From contig NC_061508.1 in the NCBI RefSeq assembly GCF_022539505.1, positions 340,207,484 to 340,271,483 on the forward strand: 64,000 nt of DNA. The letters run 5' to 3'. The DNA is from Lolium rigidum (lineage: Eukaryota > Streptophyta > Magnoliopsida > Poales > Poaceae). Made by a program: the position numbers and the translations under genes. Shown one piece after another: positions 1 through 10,048 of this stretch (its first letter is position 1; every line of letters starts with the position of its first letter). The notes beneath the pieces are model-generated. The model was given only the letters and a program-made list of their open reading frames with translations, was not told the origin of the DNA and made no database searches.

Positions 1-208
1 GATCCAGCTCTGCGGTTTTAGTCGGAAAAACATACACGATCCGTAAATGAAAAATTAAAGGAGGTAAATGACTCTAAGAGTGAACCAAAAGCTTTATTTC
101 ATTGATCATGTATCATAGATATTACAAGGTATGTAATGCGTAAAGCGCTAAGTGTGGAAAGGACGTAGCTGTGCTATGTTCCAGGGACGATCTGTTTCAT
201 CATATATG

Positions 209-1756
209 TCACCCGGATCTTCTCGTTTTCGCTTCCGATGCCGCTTGGCAGTGTCTATCCTTTAGTTCCCGGAAATCAACGAGATAGTAGGATCCGTTGT
301 GTAGTACTTTGCCGATGACAAAAGGTCCTTCCCATGGAGATTGCAACTTGTGATCTTTCACCCGGCGAAGGCGGAGGACTAAGTCTCCGACCATGAACGA
401 GCGGTTCCGAACTCGACGGCTATGATAGCGTCGGAGCTTCGCCGGTAAATGGTGGAGCGTTGGTCAGCTAGATTCCGAGCTTCTTCGATCAGGTCCACGG
501 ATAGCCGTCGAGCCTCGTCGCCAGCTTCTTCATTGTAGGCGGAAACTCGCGGTGAATCATGGATGATGTCGGTGGGGAGCACAGCTTCGGATCCGTATAC
601 CAGGAAGAAAGGAGTAAATCCTGTTGACCTCGTTAGGGGTAGTTCGTAAACTCCACGTAACGTAGTCCAGCTCATCAGCCCAAGCTCCGGCTGCGCGGCG
701 CAGCGGTTCTTCAAGGCGAGGTTTGATTCCGGCTAGTATAAGGCCATTGGCTCGTTCGACCTGACCGTTAGATTGTGGATGAGCCACAGATGCAAGGTCA
801 AGCCGGATCCCAACTTCATCGCAGTAATCCTTGAGTTCTCCCTGCGCAAAGTTTGTGCCATTGTCTGTGATTATGCTGTGTGGGATGCCGAATCTTGTCA
901 CGAGGCTGCAAACAAATTTTAGTGCCGTAGCACCGTCGGCTTTTCTCACAGGCTTTGCCTCGATCCACTTACTGAACTTGTCAATAGCGACCAGGAGGTA
1001 TTCATGACCACCAGGAGATGATTTCTTTAACTTACCAACCATATCGAGCCCCCAGACCGCGAACGGCCAGGTGATAGGGATGGTCCTCAGCTCTTGGGCT
1101 GGAGCGTTTGGTTGAGTAGCGTAGTACTGACAACCGCGGCAAGTTTTCACCAGCTTGTCAGCGTCTTCTTTAGCTGTTAGCCAGTAAAATCCTAACCGAA
1201 AAGCTTTTGCAACGAGGGACCTGGGGGCGGCATGATGCCCGCAATCCCCCGCATGGATCTCTCTGAGGATTTCAATGCCATCTTGACTAGAGACGCATTT
1301 GAGAAATACCCCGTTTGCACTTCGTTTGTAGAGCTGTCCATCAACAATTGTGTAGGATCTTGCTCGTCTGATGATCTGTCGTGCGTGGACCTCGTCCTCC
1401 GGCAACTTTTGATCAATGAGATAATCCAAGAACGGCTGAGTCCAGGCCGGAATGATTGCCATCACTTCCTTAGCCGGAGAAACCGCCGCATCAGGATTTT
1501 CCGGGTTTGCACCCTTCACCGAGGGTACTCGCAGATGCTCAAGGAAGATTCCAGGCGGAATTGGTTTCCCGCCGGATCCGAGCTTGGACAGCATGTCCGC
1601 CGCCGTGTTATCGTCTCTCCCGACGTACTTGACTTCGTATCCGAGGAAGCACTTGGCGATCTCGTCCACTTCGTCTCCGTAAGCCGCCATGACGGAGTTT
1701 CGGCGTTCCAGGTTCCGGCTACTTGTTGTGCCACCAGGTCGGAATCTCCGCAGCAT
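209..1756 (-). pseudogene. gypsy integrase (frameshifted)
   Basis: Integrase inserts the cDNA into the genome. The main open stretch (557-1756) starts in the end of the RNase H region, then shows a zinc-binding HHCC module (HAGDCGHH followed by CRGCQYY) and the catalytic core. The three acidic residues are visible in WGLDMVGK, IITDNGTNF and SNGQVERAN. The C-terminal part is displaced into other frames: TPFFLVYGSEAVLPTDII at 379-714, and a GPFVIGKVLHNGSYYLVDF stretch, typical of the gypsy integrase tail, at 209-394. At least two frameshifts separate these pieces. The core looks intact, but the protein as a whole is not encoded in one frame. Confidence 0.9.
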
Positions 1757-2371
1757 ATGATGTGCTTGATCCCAATTTCCTTAGCGATGCGCAGTACCAT
1801 GTAGTAGAGCCTCGTATTCCGCCATATTGTTGGTTGCTTCGAAGTGAATCCGCAGAACGTACCGCAGCTCTTCTCCGGTAGGTGACTTCAGTGGTAACTC
1901 CAGCCCCCGAGCCTTGATGTTGCTTGGATCCGTCAAAGTGCATGACCCAAGCTTCGTGTTCCGGCACAGTGTGTGCCCTCCGGTGCTTCAGTCCAATCCG
2001 CGATGAAATCCGCTAGAACTTGAGACTTGATTGCAGCTCGGGCTTCGTAGTTGATGTCAAAGGCAGTATAATTCGATGCCCCATTTTGCTACGCGTCCTG
2101 TTGCGTCGGAGTTGTTGATGATTGTTGCCGTGGGAGCCTTGCTCACCACCGTCATTGGGTGCTCCCGGAAGTAGTGTCTCAGCTTCCGGCTGCCTAGGAA
2201 AACTCCGTATGCTAGCTTCTGAAAGTGAGGGTATCTCTGCTTGGATTCCGTCAAGACTTCGCTAATGTAATAGACAGGCCTTTGGACTCCGTGCTCAAAT
2301 CCTTCTTCCTTTCGCACCACCACGATGACGAGGCTGATAACTTTGTTGGTAGCCGCTATGTAGAGGAGCAT
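1719..2371 (-). pseudogene. gypsy RNase H region (fragmented)
   Basis: This lies between RT and integrase on the minus strand. Residues such as RPVYYISEVL, RYPHFQKLAYGV and LRHYFREHPMTVV (2057-2371) match the connection and RNase H segment of plant gypsy pol. The frame at 1719-1967 carries WVMHFDGSKQHQGSGAGV, the first catalytic Asp motif of a second RNase H domain. A further piece with VKYVGRDDNTAADMLSKL is fused in frame ahead of integrase at about 1560-1756. Two RNase H-like segments in tandem fit the Tat lineage, which carries an additional archaeal-type RNase H. This is an inference from motif order; frameshifts break the continuity. Confidence 0.75.
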
Positions 2372-2483
2372 AGGCTCGACTCAGCTCGGAGCTGCCAATA
2401 TAGGTGGGGAGGAGAGTATGTTCTTCAACTCCTCGAAGTGCTTTATCCGCTGCCTCATCCCGCACAAATTTGTCTCGTTTTCT

Positions 2484-3339
2484 TCAGCAGCTTGTATAGA
2501 GGTAGGGCTTTTCGCCAAGACGGCTAACAAATCTACTGATTGCCGCAACGCAACCAGTTAATCGTTGCACATCTTTGAGACAAGTTGGCCTTTTGATGTT
2601 CAGGATAGCCTTGATTTTTTCCGGGTTAACTTCGATGCCCCTGTGAGAAACAATGAAGCCAAGGAGTTTTCCGGCTGGTACGCCAAAGACGCACTTCAGC
2701 GGATTCAACATCATCTTGTACCGTCGGAGATTATCAAAGGTTTCCTTAAGGTCGCTCAGCAGGTCGGATCCCTTTCGGGTCATGACCGCGATGTCGTCGA
2801 CGTAGGCGTGCACGTTCCGGCCAATTTGGTCCTTCAGGCACCGCTGCATCGTACGTTGGTATGTGGCACCTGCGTTTTTCAAGCCAAAAGGCATGGTAAC
2901 ATAGCAAGTATGTGCCAAAGGGTGTGATGAAAGAGGTCGCCTTTTGGTCGACTCCTTCATCAAGATCCGATGATACCCGGAATATGCGTCAAGAAAACAC
3001 GAAGTTCCGCCCCGCCGTCGAATCAATGACTTGGTCAATGCGCGGCAAAGGGAACGGATCTTTCGGACAATGCTTATTCACGCCGGAGTAATCGATGCAC
3101 ATTCTTAGTATTTCAGAATTCTTTTTGGGTACAAGGACGGGGTTTGCGACCCAATCAGTATGGATAACTTCTACTACAAAACCTGCCTCTAGTAACTTTG
3201 CTAATTCCATTCCTATGGCGCGGCGCTTCTTATCTCCAAAGCGTCGCATAGCTTGCTTCACCGGTTTTGCACCCGGATTTATGTTGAGGTAGTGCTCGGC
3301 GAGTTCCCTTGGTACTCCGGACATGTCGAAGGTTGCCAT
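2484..3339 (-). pseudogene. gypsy reverse transcriptase (frameshifted)
   Basis: RT copies the element RNA into cDNA. Conserved blocks appear in order on the minus strand: WVANPVLVPKKNSEILRMC and CIDYSGVNKHCPKDPFPLPRID (2989-3339), then, in another frame, DAYSGYHRI, MPFGLKNAGATYQR, the catalytic AYVDDIAVMT and KCVFGVPAGKLLGFIVS (2484-3038). The YVDD box is intact. A frameshift near 2995-3035 separates the fingers from the palm. The start of the domain runs in from the gag-protease side without a clear boundary. Confidence 0.92.
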
Positions 3340-3652
3340 GCGAAGATATCCATGTTAGCTCGAGGAACTCGACGAGCGCGCTTTCCTATTTGGGGTCCAT
3401 GTTGGCTCCGACCGAAACCTGCTTGGAGTTGTCACCTTCAACGAGGTCATGCTTCTTGGTTTCTATCGCGGCCTTGAACGAGGTCTTCTGTTCGGAGATC
3501 TCGCTTCTTGGTGGTCTCGCATCTCGGCCGGATCCACCGCGGCTCGTAGCCTTGCAGCTCCTCTCCGGATATGACGGATTCTCGCAAAGGCGGCCTCGCC
3601 TTCCTCGCAGTCCCTAGCTTTCTTGTAGTCTCCGGACACGGTGATCCAACCG

Positions 3653-4090
3653 TTAGGACCCGGAATCTTGAGCTTGTTGTAGATGTAGCATGCTCCGGCG
3701 TGGAACTTGTGGTAGGTGGGCCTCGCCGAAGATCACGTGGTAGGAGCTTTTGAAGGGCACCACTTCAAACGTGATCATCTCTTCGCGGTAGTTGTTCACA
3801 TTGCCGAAGGCCACGGGAAGTTTGATGCTGCCCAGAGAGTTTGCCTTCTTACCCGGAACCACACCATGAAATTCAGTGGTGCCGTGTTTGAGCTGTTCCT
3901 TGGTGAGGTTCATCTTCTCCAGGGTCTCCAGGTACATGATGTTCAGGCTAGCTCCTCCGTCCATAAGACACTTGGAGAAGTCATACCCGTCTATGCGGGG
4001 ACTCACAACCGGAGCGTAGCACTCTTTGGGGATGACGGCCGGGTGATCCGACCTGTCAAAGGTACAGTGCTTTCTCCGACCACTTGACAT
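3653..4090 (-). pseudogene. gypsy aspartic protease region
   Basis: A retropepsin-like segment lies upstream of RT. The catalytic loop reads CLMDGGASLNIMY, with DGGAS in place of the usual DTGAS or DSGAS. A flap-like region follows, and FKSSYHVIFGEAHL stands where related elements usually have YHAILGRP. The substitutions at the loop and at the C-terminal motif suggest the protease is inactive or degenerate. It is separated from RT by about 300 bp with no matching frame. Confidence 0.8.
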
Positions 4091-4252
4091 ACCGCGGCAC
4101 AGCCGGAACCGTGGCGTTCAAGATCCGGAGCGCCGATTTTTTCGCGCGGACAGCTTGGGGTTCCGAGGAAGGTGTGGTAAGTTCCGACACTCTTCTTGCC
4201 AAAGGGGTTGGACTTGTTGGCTGCGGTACCCTCCTTGGGTTCCGGCGAAGCG

Positions 4253-7200
4253 TCATCCTCGTCCATGGCTTCGGAACTGTCCTCCTCTTTGTCCTTGTTC
4301 TTGCCCTTGCCTCCTTTGCCGCGCGGGCGGTGCTTCCGGCTCGCTTGTATCCTGCCTCCGGGTCGTTCTTCGGATCGTTGACCCACTTGCAGCTTGCGAT
4401 TGGTATGGGTGGATTTGCCCGTAGCCGGATCCGGATGGGCCGTGCACGGCATATCCCCGTATTCTTCGTACGTTTGGGGGCGCGGGATCCGGCTGCGGTG
4501 ACCTCGTCGCCGCGCCGCTGGCCCCCGCCCGCTCCGCCTCCACGTCCGCGGCCTCTTCCGCCTCCCGGACCTCCGCGTTGGAACGTCATGGCTACCATGT
4601 CGGATCCTCCGCCCTTCCGGTCTTCGTGGGGGTTCTTCCGCTTGTTGCCGTTGCCGACGCCGTTATCACGGTTTTTCTTCTCGTTGGTGCAGGGGTATGG
4701 CCGTAGCTGCGAGATCTCCGCCCGCGTCGTCATCGGCGGCAGTATGATCGCCGGCGATGTTTATCATCTCATCAAGAGTGAGTTTGTTCGCGTTCACCGT
4801 GCAGGTAAGCTTGTGGCGCAGCAGCCCCCCACGCCGCAAACCACCAATGAAGGCGTGCATTGCCGTGCGGTTATCTACGTTCTCGCACTCGTTTCTCGGT
4901 TGCCAACCATCGGGTGAGGAAACTCCTAGATGTCTCACCCTTCTTCCGGATGCAAGCTTGAAGATCGCCGGTGGTGGCCGGTCTCTTGTAGGTACCCCCG
5001 AAGTGGTTCTCGAAAGCCTTCTTCAGGTCCAACCAGCAAAAGATAGTGTTCTCCTCAAGGTCACCGAGCCAAACACGAGCTGGACCAATAAGGTACAACC
5101 GGAGCATGCGGCAGGCTATATTCGGGGTTCCTCCGGCGAAGGTTACCGCATTGTAGTAATCCTCAATCCAGTATCCGGCCTCTCGCTGCCATCATAATGC
5201 TTCAGGTTTCCCGGTAGCTTAAGGTTCAAGCTTCTTGGCTTTGGTTCCTCTCGGATCATCCGGCCAAAGCACCTTGGACCGATGTAGTCGGATCTGTACT
5301 CGTTGAGGCGATCCCGGCATCACGAGGGGCACCACCGGGTGATTTTGAGCGGGAACGGGATCTCCGGCCTCCGCCTCCGCCTCCACCTCCGCCTCCACTG
5401 GGTGGTGGCGAGGGAGATCCGCGAGGGGGCCCGTAAGATGATCTTCCGCCTTCGGACTCGCGGCGTGGCTCCCGCGGCCGGCTCCGGCTCGGTGGCTCCT
5501 TTCCTCTTGGTGGTGGTCGCCTCCGTCGTTCCGGCTCCCGCGTGGCTCGGTGCGTACTCCTCGTTCCGGCTCCTCCTTGGTTCCGGATCGCGTCCTTGGC
5601 TTCTCGCGAGGCTCGTGGTCGCGTTCTTGATTCCGACGAGGCTCGTGCTCGCGGTCTTGGTTCCGGCTTCTGCGTGGTTCCGGCGTACGCTCCCTCGCTC
5701 CTCGTCTCTAGGAGGCGGCATGTTGTCGCGGATGTTGATTCCACCCGGCCCATGGGGCCCGGGGTTTCCGGCGGGACCGCGACGTCGAGGAGGTAGCGGA
5801 GGACGCGAAGCTCGGGGTGGTGGTGATGGAACACGGTACTTATCTCTCGCCGATATACATCGCATCCTTTCCCTTTGCCGGATCTTTCGGGGTTGAATCC
5901 GATGGTATGGGGATTGGATTTGGATGATCTCTGACTTTCCTCCTGCGCTCCGTAGATCCGGTGCGCGACTCGCCATCACGGTGTTGACTTGCTATGGCGT
6001 CCTTCTGCGCGGTGGATATGCATTGCTCCGGATTGGATGCTAACCTGCGCGAAGTGTCTGCCTTGCTCGTTGCCGCATTGCCGAGGCAACGAGCTTCCGG
6101 ACGTAGTTGATGTCAATCTCCTCGTCCTTCTTCTTTAGGAGCTCCGCAGCCTTCTTCATGTTATCCTTTGGAGTTGCGAGCGGCCGCTGCTCCGTGGGTG
6201 TTGCGAAGGTAATCTTGCGGGGAAGGATGGCTTCTCGCCCGATTCTAGCTTCTTCCTCCCGCACAAATTTTACCTTGGCCTCCCACTGCTTCTCGAGTTG
6301 CCTCGACCTTTTCGAGAGATTCATCGACCTCGCGATCCTTCTTTCAGGAAGTGGTCCACGAAATTTGCCGCTATGGTTCTTTCTTCCGCCATTGCGGCTG
6401 CGGTCTCGGCGAACTTCTGAGCCGTTGCTAGCATCTCCTCGTCTTTTGGCTTCTAAGGCCTCCGGATCTGCAGCTTCCTCGGGAGTTATTGGCTTGTTGA
6501 GGATATCAGACTTTGCGACTAAATCCATGCGTGCTTGCTCGACCATCTCTTCTGGTGACAGGACATCCTTTCGCGGTCGTGCCCGATCCTAACGGAGACC
6601 TTACGTTGGATGGTCCCGGGTCGGAGTTGGAGGCTTCGTCTTCCGTTTCCGGCTGATCCAGGCGGTGCCACGGTTGCTAGAACCCGCATCGGCCGGGCGG
6701 ATTCCACTTCAGCTTGCTCACCGCCTCCGAGTTCCTCGAGCTTGCGGTTGAATTCCTCTCGTGTTCATGGATGAAGCGCCGTCATCTTCTTCCCCGATTG
6801 CGAGCTCCTTCGTCAAGCGATTGTATTCTTCTCGTGCCTATTGAGGAGGCATCATCGGAATTTGGGCTCAAGTTACCGAGGATTGATTCCTCGTGGTTTC
6901 CGGCTTCCTCTTGTCCCGGAGCGTCGCTGTCTCCGATCGCTTCGGCAGATCCGGAGCTACGTTGTTTCCGGGTGCCTCAACCTCGCAAAGGATCGGCCTC
7001 GTCCCGGTGGAGGGCGTCTCCTCGCGGTATGGGCCAAGAAGTGCACGAAGTGACACCTTTGCTTCTCTAACACCCGGGAGACCCGAGCGGATCCGCATTG
7101 GTCTTCCACCGTTTTCTCCCGCTCGGGGCGGATTGGGTGGGTTTTGATTTTTCCCGATCTAAGGCGGAACCTTCCTTAAGAAGCTCCCGCGACTCGGATC

Positions 7201-7434
7201 GGATCTTCGCGACGGCGTCCAGCTCAGCGGCGGACGCGTCGGCGTTACTTACCGATGCGTTTCCGTCGGAATCGACGGTCTCGCCGATGAAGATGTGGAT
7301 GCCGCCGATTGGGACGATGGAGAGCTTGACGGGGTTTGACCTAGCCGGAATCCGAATTCGTCCGGACGGACGATCGGAAAATTCCCGGCGTAGAGTACGC
7401 GCCCCACGGCGATCGAGTCGTCGTAGCTTCCCAT
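4253..7434 (-). pseudogene. gypsy gag polyprotein region (multiply frameshifted)
   Basis: Translation probably starts at the ATG at 7434-7432 (GSYDDSIAVGRVLYAGNF), about 40 bp after the primer binding site. Pieces in several frames follow: a charged Lys/Glu/Arg-rich stretch at 6040-6546, a low-complexity Arg/Pro/Gly stretch at 5320-5979 that includes a CCTCCG repeat at about 5366-5400, and the capsid-like core at 4871-5107 (WLGDLEENTIFCWLDLKKAF, then FLTRW). The segment at 4666-4938 continues this core (HAFIGGLRRG). A Gly/Arg-rich basic tail lies at 4056-4733. No single reading frame spans it. Confidence 0.75.
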
Positions 7435-7473
7435 GGCGGAGCCCTCCCGGCTCCGGCCTCCGCACGCCTCAGG

Positions 7474-7490
7474 CCCCACGGTGGGCGCCA
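7474..7490 (-). other. primer binding site of the Tat-type element
   Basis: On the minus strand this reads TGGCGCCCACCGTGGGG, just inside the 5' LTR with a gap of about 5 nt. TGGCGCC-type sites are common tRNA primer sites in plant gypsy elements. The exact tRNA cannot be named from the sequence. Confidence 0.75.
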
Positions 7491-7495
7491 ACCGT

Positions 7496-8051
7496 CGTTG
7501 CCTAATCGACGATACCTCGGAGGAGGGATCCTCACGAGGGGGAGAAGAAGTAGGGGCCATAGGGCGGAGTGCACACGGGACGGTGGTACGCGAGTTACCC
7601 AGCCTTCGGAACACCCGCACGATGACAGGGCCTACCGCCGCTTGTCCGGAATTATCCGGGCGCTTGCGCGTTGTTACAATGGTTGTGGTTGTGCCTCTAG
7701 GGCTCCCGAGATCCGGCTTATAAAGGCGCACGGATCTAGGGTTTACATGGAGAGTCCTAGCCGGAATACAAGTTGCCTAACTACGGTACAATATCTTGCC
7801 GTGTACGTCAAGGATCCGCCTTCCTTATGGCCGTACCGGATCCGGATACTTTATGGGCCTCCACGGATCCGGCCTCCTTCGTAGGTCGGTTAGGATCCGG
7901 CTCCAGGTTCCTGGGCTGGACTTCATCCTTCTTGATCAACAAGAATCGGGCCGCCCGATGGGCCCCATGCCACCATCACCGTCTGTGGGCCACCCGGGCT
8001 TGCCGGATCTAGGCCATGTCGTTGATATACCCATAAAGTATACCCACAACA
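7496..8051 (-). repeat. 5' LTR of the Tat-type gypsy element
   Basis: On the minus strand the repeat begins TGTTGTGGGTATAC at 8051 and ends in a CAACG-like sequence at about 7496, directly before the primer binding site. That is close to the TGTTG/CAACA terminal inverted repeat expected. Length is about 556 bp. A TATA-like box (TTTATAAGCC on the minus strand, near 7716-7725) lies in the middle and is a plausible U3 promoter. The partner LTR is outside the window, so the ends rest on the terminal motif and the primer site. Confidence 0.75.
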
Positions 8052-8713
8052 TCGCGACACCGGAGTGCCGCCACCGCCCGATCCGAGAATCTTGGGTTTT
8101 CACCCGGAGACAGTAGAAAGACGGACAGAAGCCCCATGACGTCTTCAAGAAGGGGACGGCGTCCGCGGACGTCGCCGTCATGGCCCAAACGGGCAAGGGT
8201 TTCCCCTCGGCGTGGCCTCTCCTCCTTCTACACAGGGTTAGGACATCGAACGACGACCGAATCGCCACCACAACACGCTGCTCGCCGCGACCACATTGCC
8301 CGCACGACCATGGCCACCGACCAGCGCCAGAACCTCTGGCTCGCCCGTCAACCAGCAAGGTTCCCACTGACCAAGGCCGCCACCTTGAAACCAAACTCCT
8401 CGCGCCGCCGGACCGCAACAGAGCACCGAGAACCACCACCGACACAGAACACCCGCTCCCGAAAAAGGCGACGCCCGACCTCACCGGCATCTACCCCACG
8501 CAGATCACCTGGTGAGTGAGCAGCTCCAAAGATCTAGGCAGCCCACAGCCACCACGACGCGTGCTGACGCCATATCTGAGGATTGGACGGAGAGGGACTT
8601 CCGTTGCGCGATCCGCGGCCAGCAACCACCCCGGCTGCCGGCAGTGCGAGATCCGGCGGAGGAGACGCGAGGGGAGGGGGCTCGAAATAGGTCCGGGCCC
8701 CTGCCCGGCCGGT
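8052..8713. other. GC-rich sequence, no supported gene
   Basis: GC-rich sequence between two retrotransposons. It has several overlapping open frames on both strands with no recognisable domain, which is what high GC alone would give. Before the Athila-type insertion it was continuous with 29486 onward. It resembles the non-coding ends of grass transposons, but I cannot assign a family. Confidence 0.5.
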
Positions 8714-8718
8714 CGCAC
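8714..8718. repeat. target-site duplication (CGCAC), left
   Basis: CGCAC occurs immediately before the element end at 8719 and again at 29481-29485 immediately after the other end. A perfect 5-bp duplication is typical of gypsy integration and ties the two distant LTR ends to one insertion. Confidence 0.92.
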
Positions 8719-8834
8719 TGATACGCGTGAAGCACACGTCCGTTGGGAACCCCAAGTGGAAGGTATGATGCGTATAGAAGCAAGTTTCCCTCAGTATGAA
8801 ACCAAGGTTATCGAACCAGTAGGAGCCAAGAAGC
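8719..8834 (-). repeat. 3' LTR of the Athila-type element, outer fragment
   Basis: This 116-bp fragment starts TGATACGCGTGAAGCACACG and matches 27901-28016 of the intact LTR almost base for base. It stops abruptly at AAGAAGC, where the nested element begins. The rest of the LTR resumes at 22938. Confidence 0.95.
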
Positions 8835-10003
8835 TGTTATCACCAGATTTTGGCCAAATCAGGAGATGGGCCGTAAGTGAAGATGGGCTTGAAGGATACA
8901 CACGTGGAGCATCTTTGAAGCGGCCTTGCGCGAGGAATTTGGGCTTAATTGCCCGTGTATCTGTAATATTAGTAGATCGCATCTTAGTTTAGATTAAAAG
9001 ATAGAGTTTAACCCGTGCACGGTTAGGTGCACGTCCAGATTAGAAAGTCCCTTGGACTATAAATATGTATCTAGGGTTATCGGAAAAAGAGGACAATCAC
9101 GTTCACAACAAACACAAATCAGGCGCATCGCCACCCCTTATTTCGAGGGTTTCTCCCGGGTAAGCACCATGCTGCCTAGATCACATCTTGCGATCTAGGC
9201 AGCACAACGTTTATTCGTTTACATTGTGTTGCTCGTACTGAAGCGTTGTTGATGGCGAGCAGCACTATTTATCGTATATGTTTTGGGGCTTGCATAGATG
9301 CTTTTCTTACGCATATCTGCTTAGCTATGCCGTCCCTCAATATCTAGCTGCCCTTACACCTATCCAGGTGTAAGGGCATCTTGCTTGTTCGTTACTTAGT
9401 AGATCCGATCTGTTATAGTTGCTCCTTGTTCTTCAAGGATTAGTTTAATATCCGTATGGTTAGGCCTTGCAAACGGGTTGAACGATCCGGTAGTGCGTTA
9501 GGTATGGTTTGTTAGTCCTAAGAGGGATGTTCCGGGAATTAACGTAATTTTGGTTTTTAGGCCTCTTTTAGGGTTAGTTTTCCATTATCTTTCGTGCCTA
9601 TTAGGCTCAACTACGCGTAGGATGTTCCGATCATACGGTGAAAACACTAAACTGTCGTAGATTGGTTTAGCTTTGTTACGATCAAGCAGGATCCCCATGT
9701 CATTGAAAATCCAACGTGAACCATGGGGCGATCGGCTCTTTGAGCCGATCCGCAGGGCAACCTGAGAGCCGATAGGGCTCGTATTTAATGTTTACGTGTC
9801 TGCCATGCAGGGAACTAATCGAAGCAATCCAACACCTTCCTGGCCAGGTATAGGTCAGGTGGCACGCCCTTGCGGCCGCCGGGTCGTGTGCCGGAGCATT
9901 TGCGGGACGACGTCGAGGGACCAGGGCCCGCTGCCGCCTTGGAAGCCTCCCGGCTCTTCGTGTTGCTTAACCACTGCTCGCCGGTGGGTTTTGGCAGGCA
10001 ACA
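8835..10003 (+). repeat. 5' LTR of the inverted element
   Basis: Begins TGTTATCACCAG and ends in AACA at about 10003, giving TGTT/AACA ends. The right boundary is inferred from the primer site, because the other LTR copies are truncated at the equivalent of 9717. A TATA-like sequence (ACTATAAATATG, about 9056-9067) precedes a leader that contains a hairpin of CTGCCTAGATC against GATCTAGGCAG. A hairpin of CTGCCCTTACACC against GGTGTAAGGGC follows further on. Length is about 1.17 kb. Confidence 0.85.
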
Positions 10004-10008
10004 CATTC

Positions 10009-10026
10009 TGGCATGCCCGGTGGGAC
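10009..10026 (+). other. primer binding site of the inverted element
   Basis: TGGCATGCCCGGTGGGAC lies 5 nt after the inferred LTR end and just ahead of gag. It has the TGG start expected for a tRNA primer complement. It is absent from the right arm, which ends inside gag. Confidence 0.65.
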
Positions 10027-10048
10027 ATCGGGACAATCTTCCGCAGCA

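Larger units (their letters stand above)
1..8051 (-). mobile_element. Ty3/gypsy LTR retrotransposon, Tat-type, degenerate, 3' LTR outside the window
   Basis: Read on the minus strand the order is 5' LTR (right), primer binding site, gag, protease, reverse transcriptase, RNase H, integrase. This is the Ty3/gypsy order, with integrase last. The integrase and RT sequences resemble the plant Tat lineage (assignment from memory). Every domain is broken by frameshifts or stops, so the copy is old and cannot encode its own proteins. The left window edge cuts the element after the integrase C-terminus, so the polypurine tract and 3' LTR are not seen. Positions 1-208 are AT-rich 3' sequence with no supported gene. 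The right end is the LTR start (TGTTGTGGG on the minus strand) at 8051; its target-site duplication cannot be checked without the other end. Confidence 0.88.

Noticed and set aside
8136..8519. 127-codon Arg/Pro-rich frame, plus strand
   Set aside because: GC-driven open frame overlapping several others; no homology recognised.
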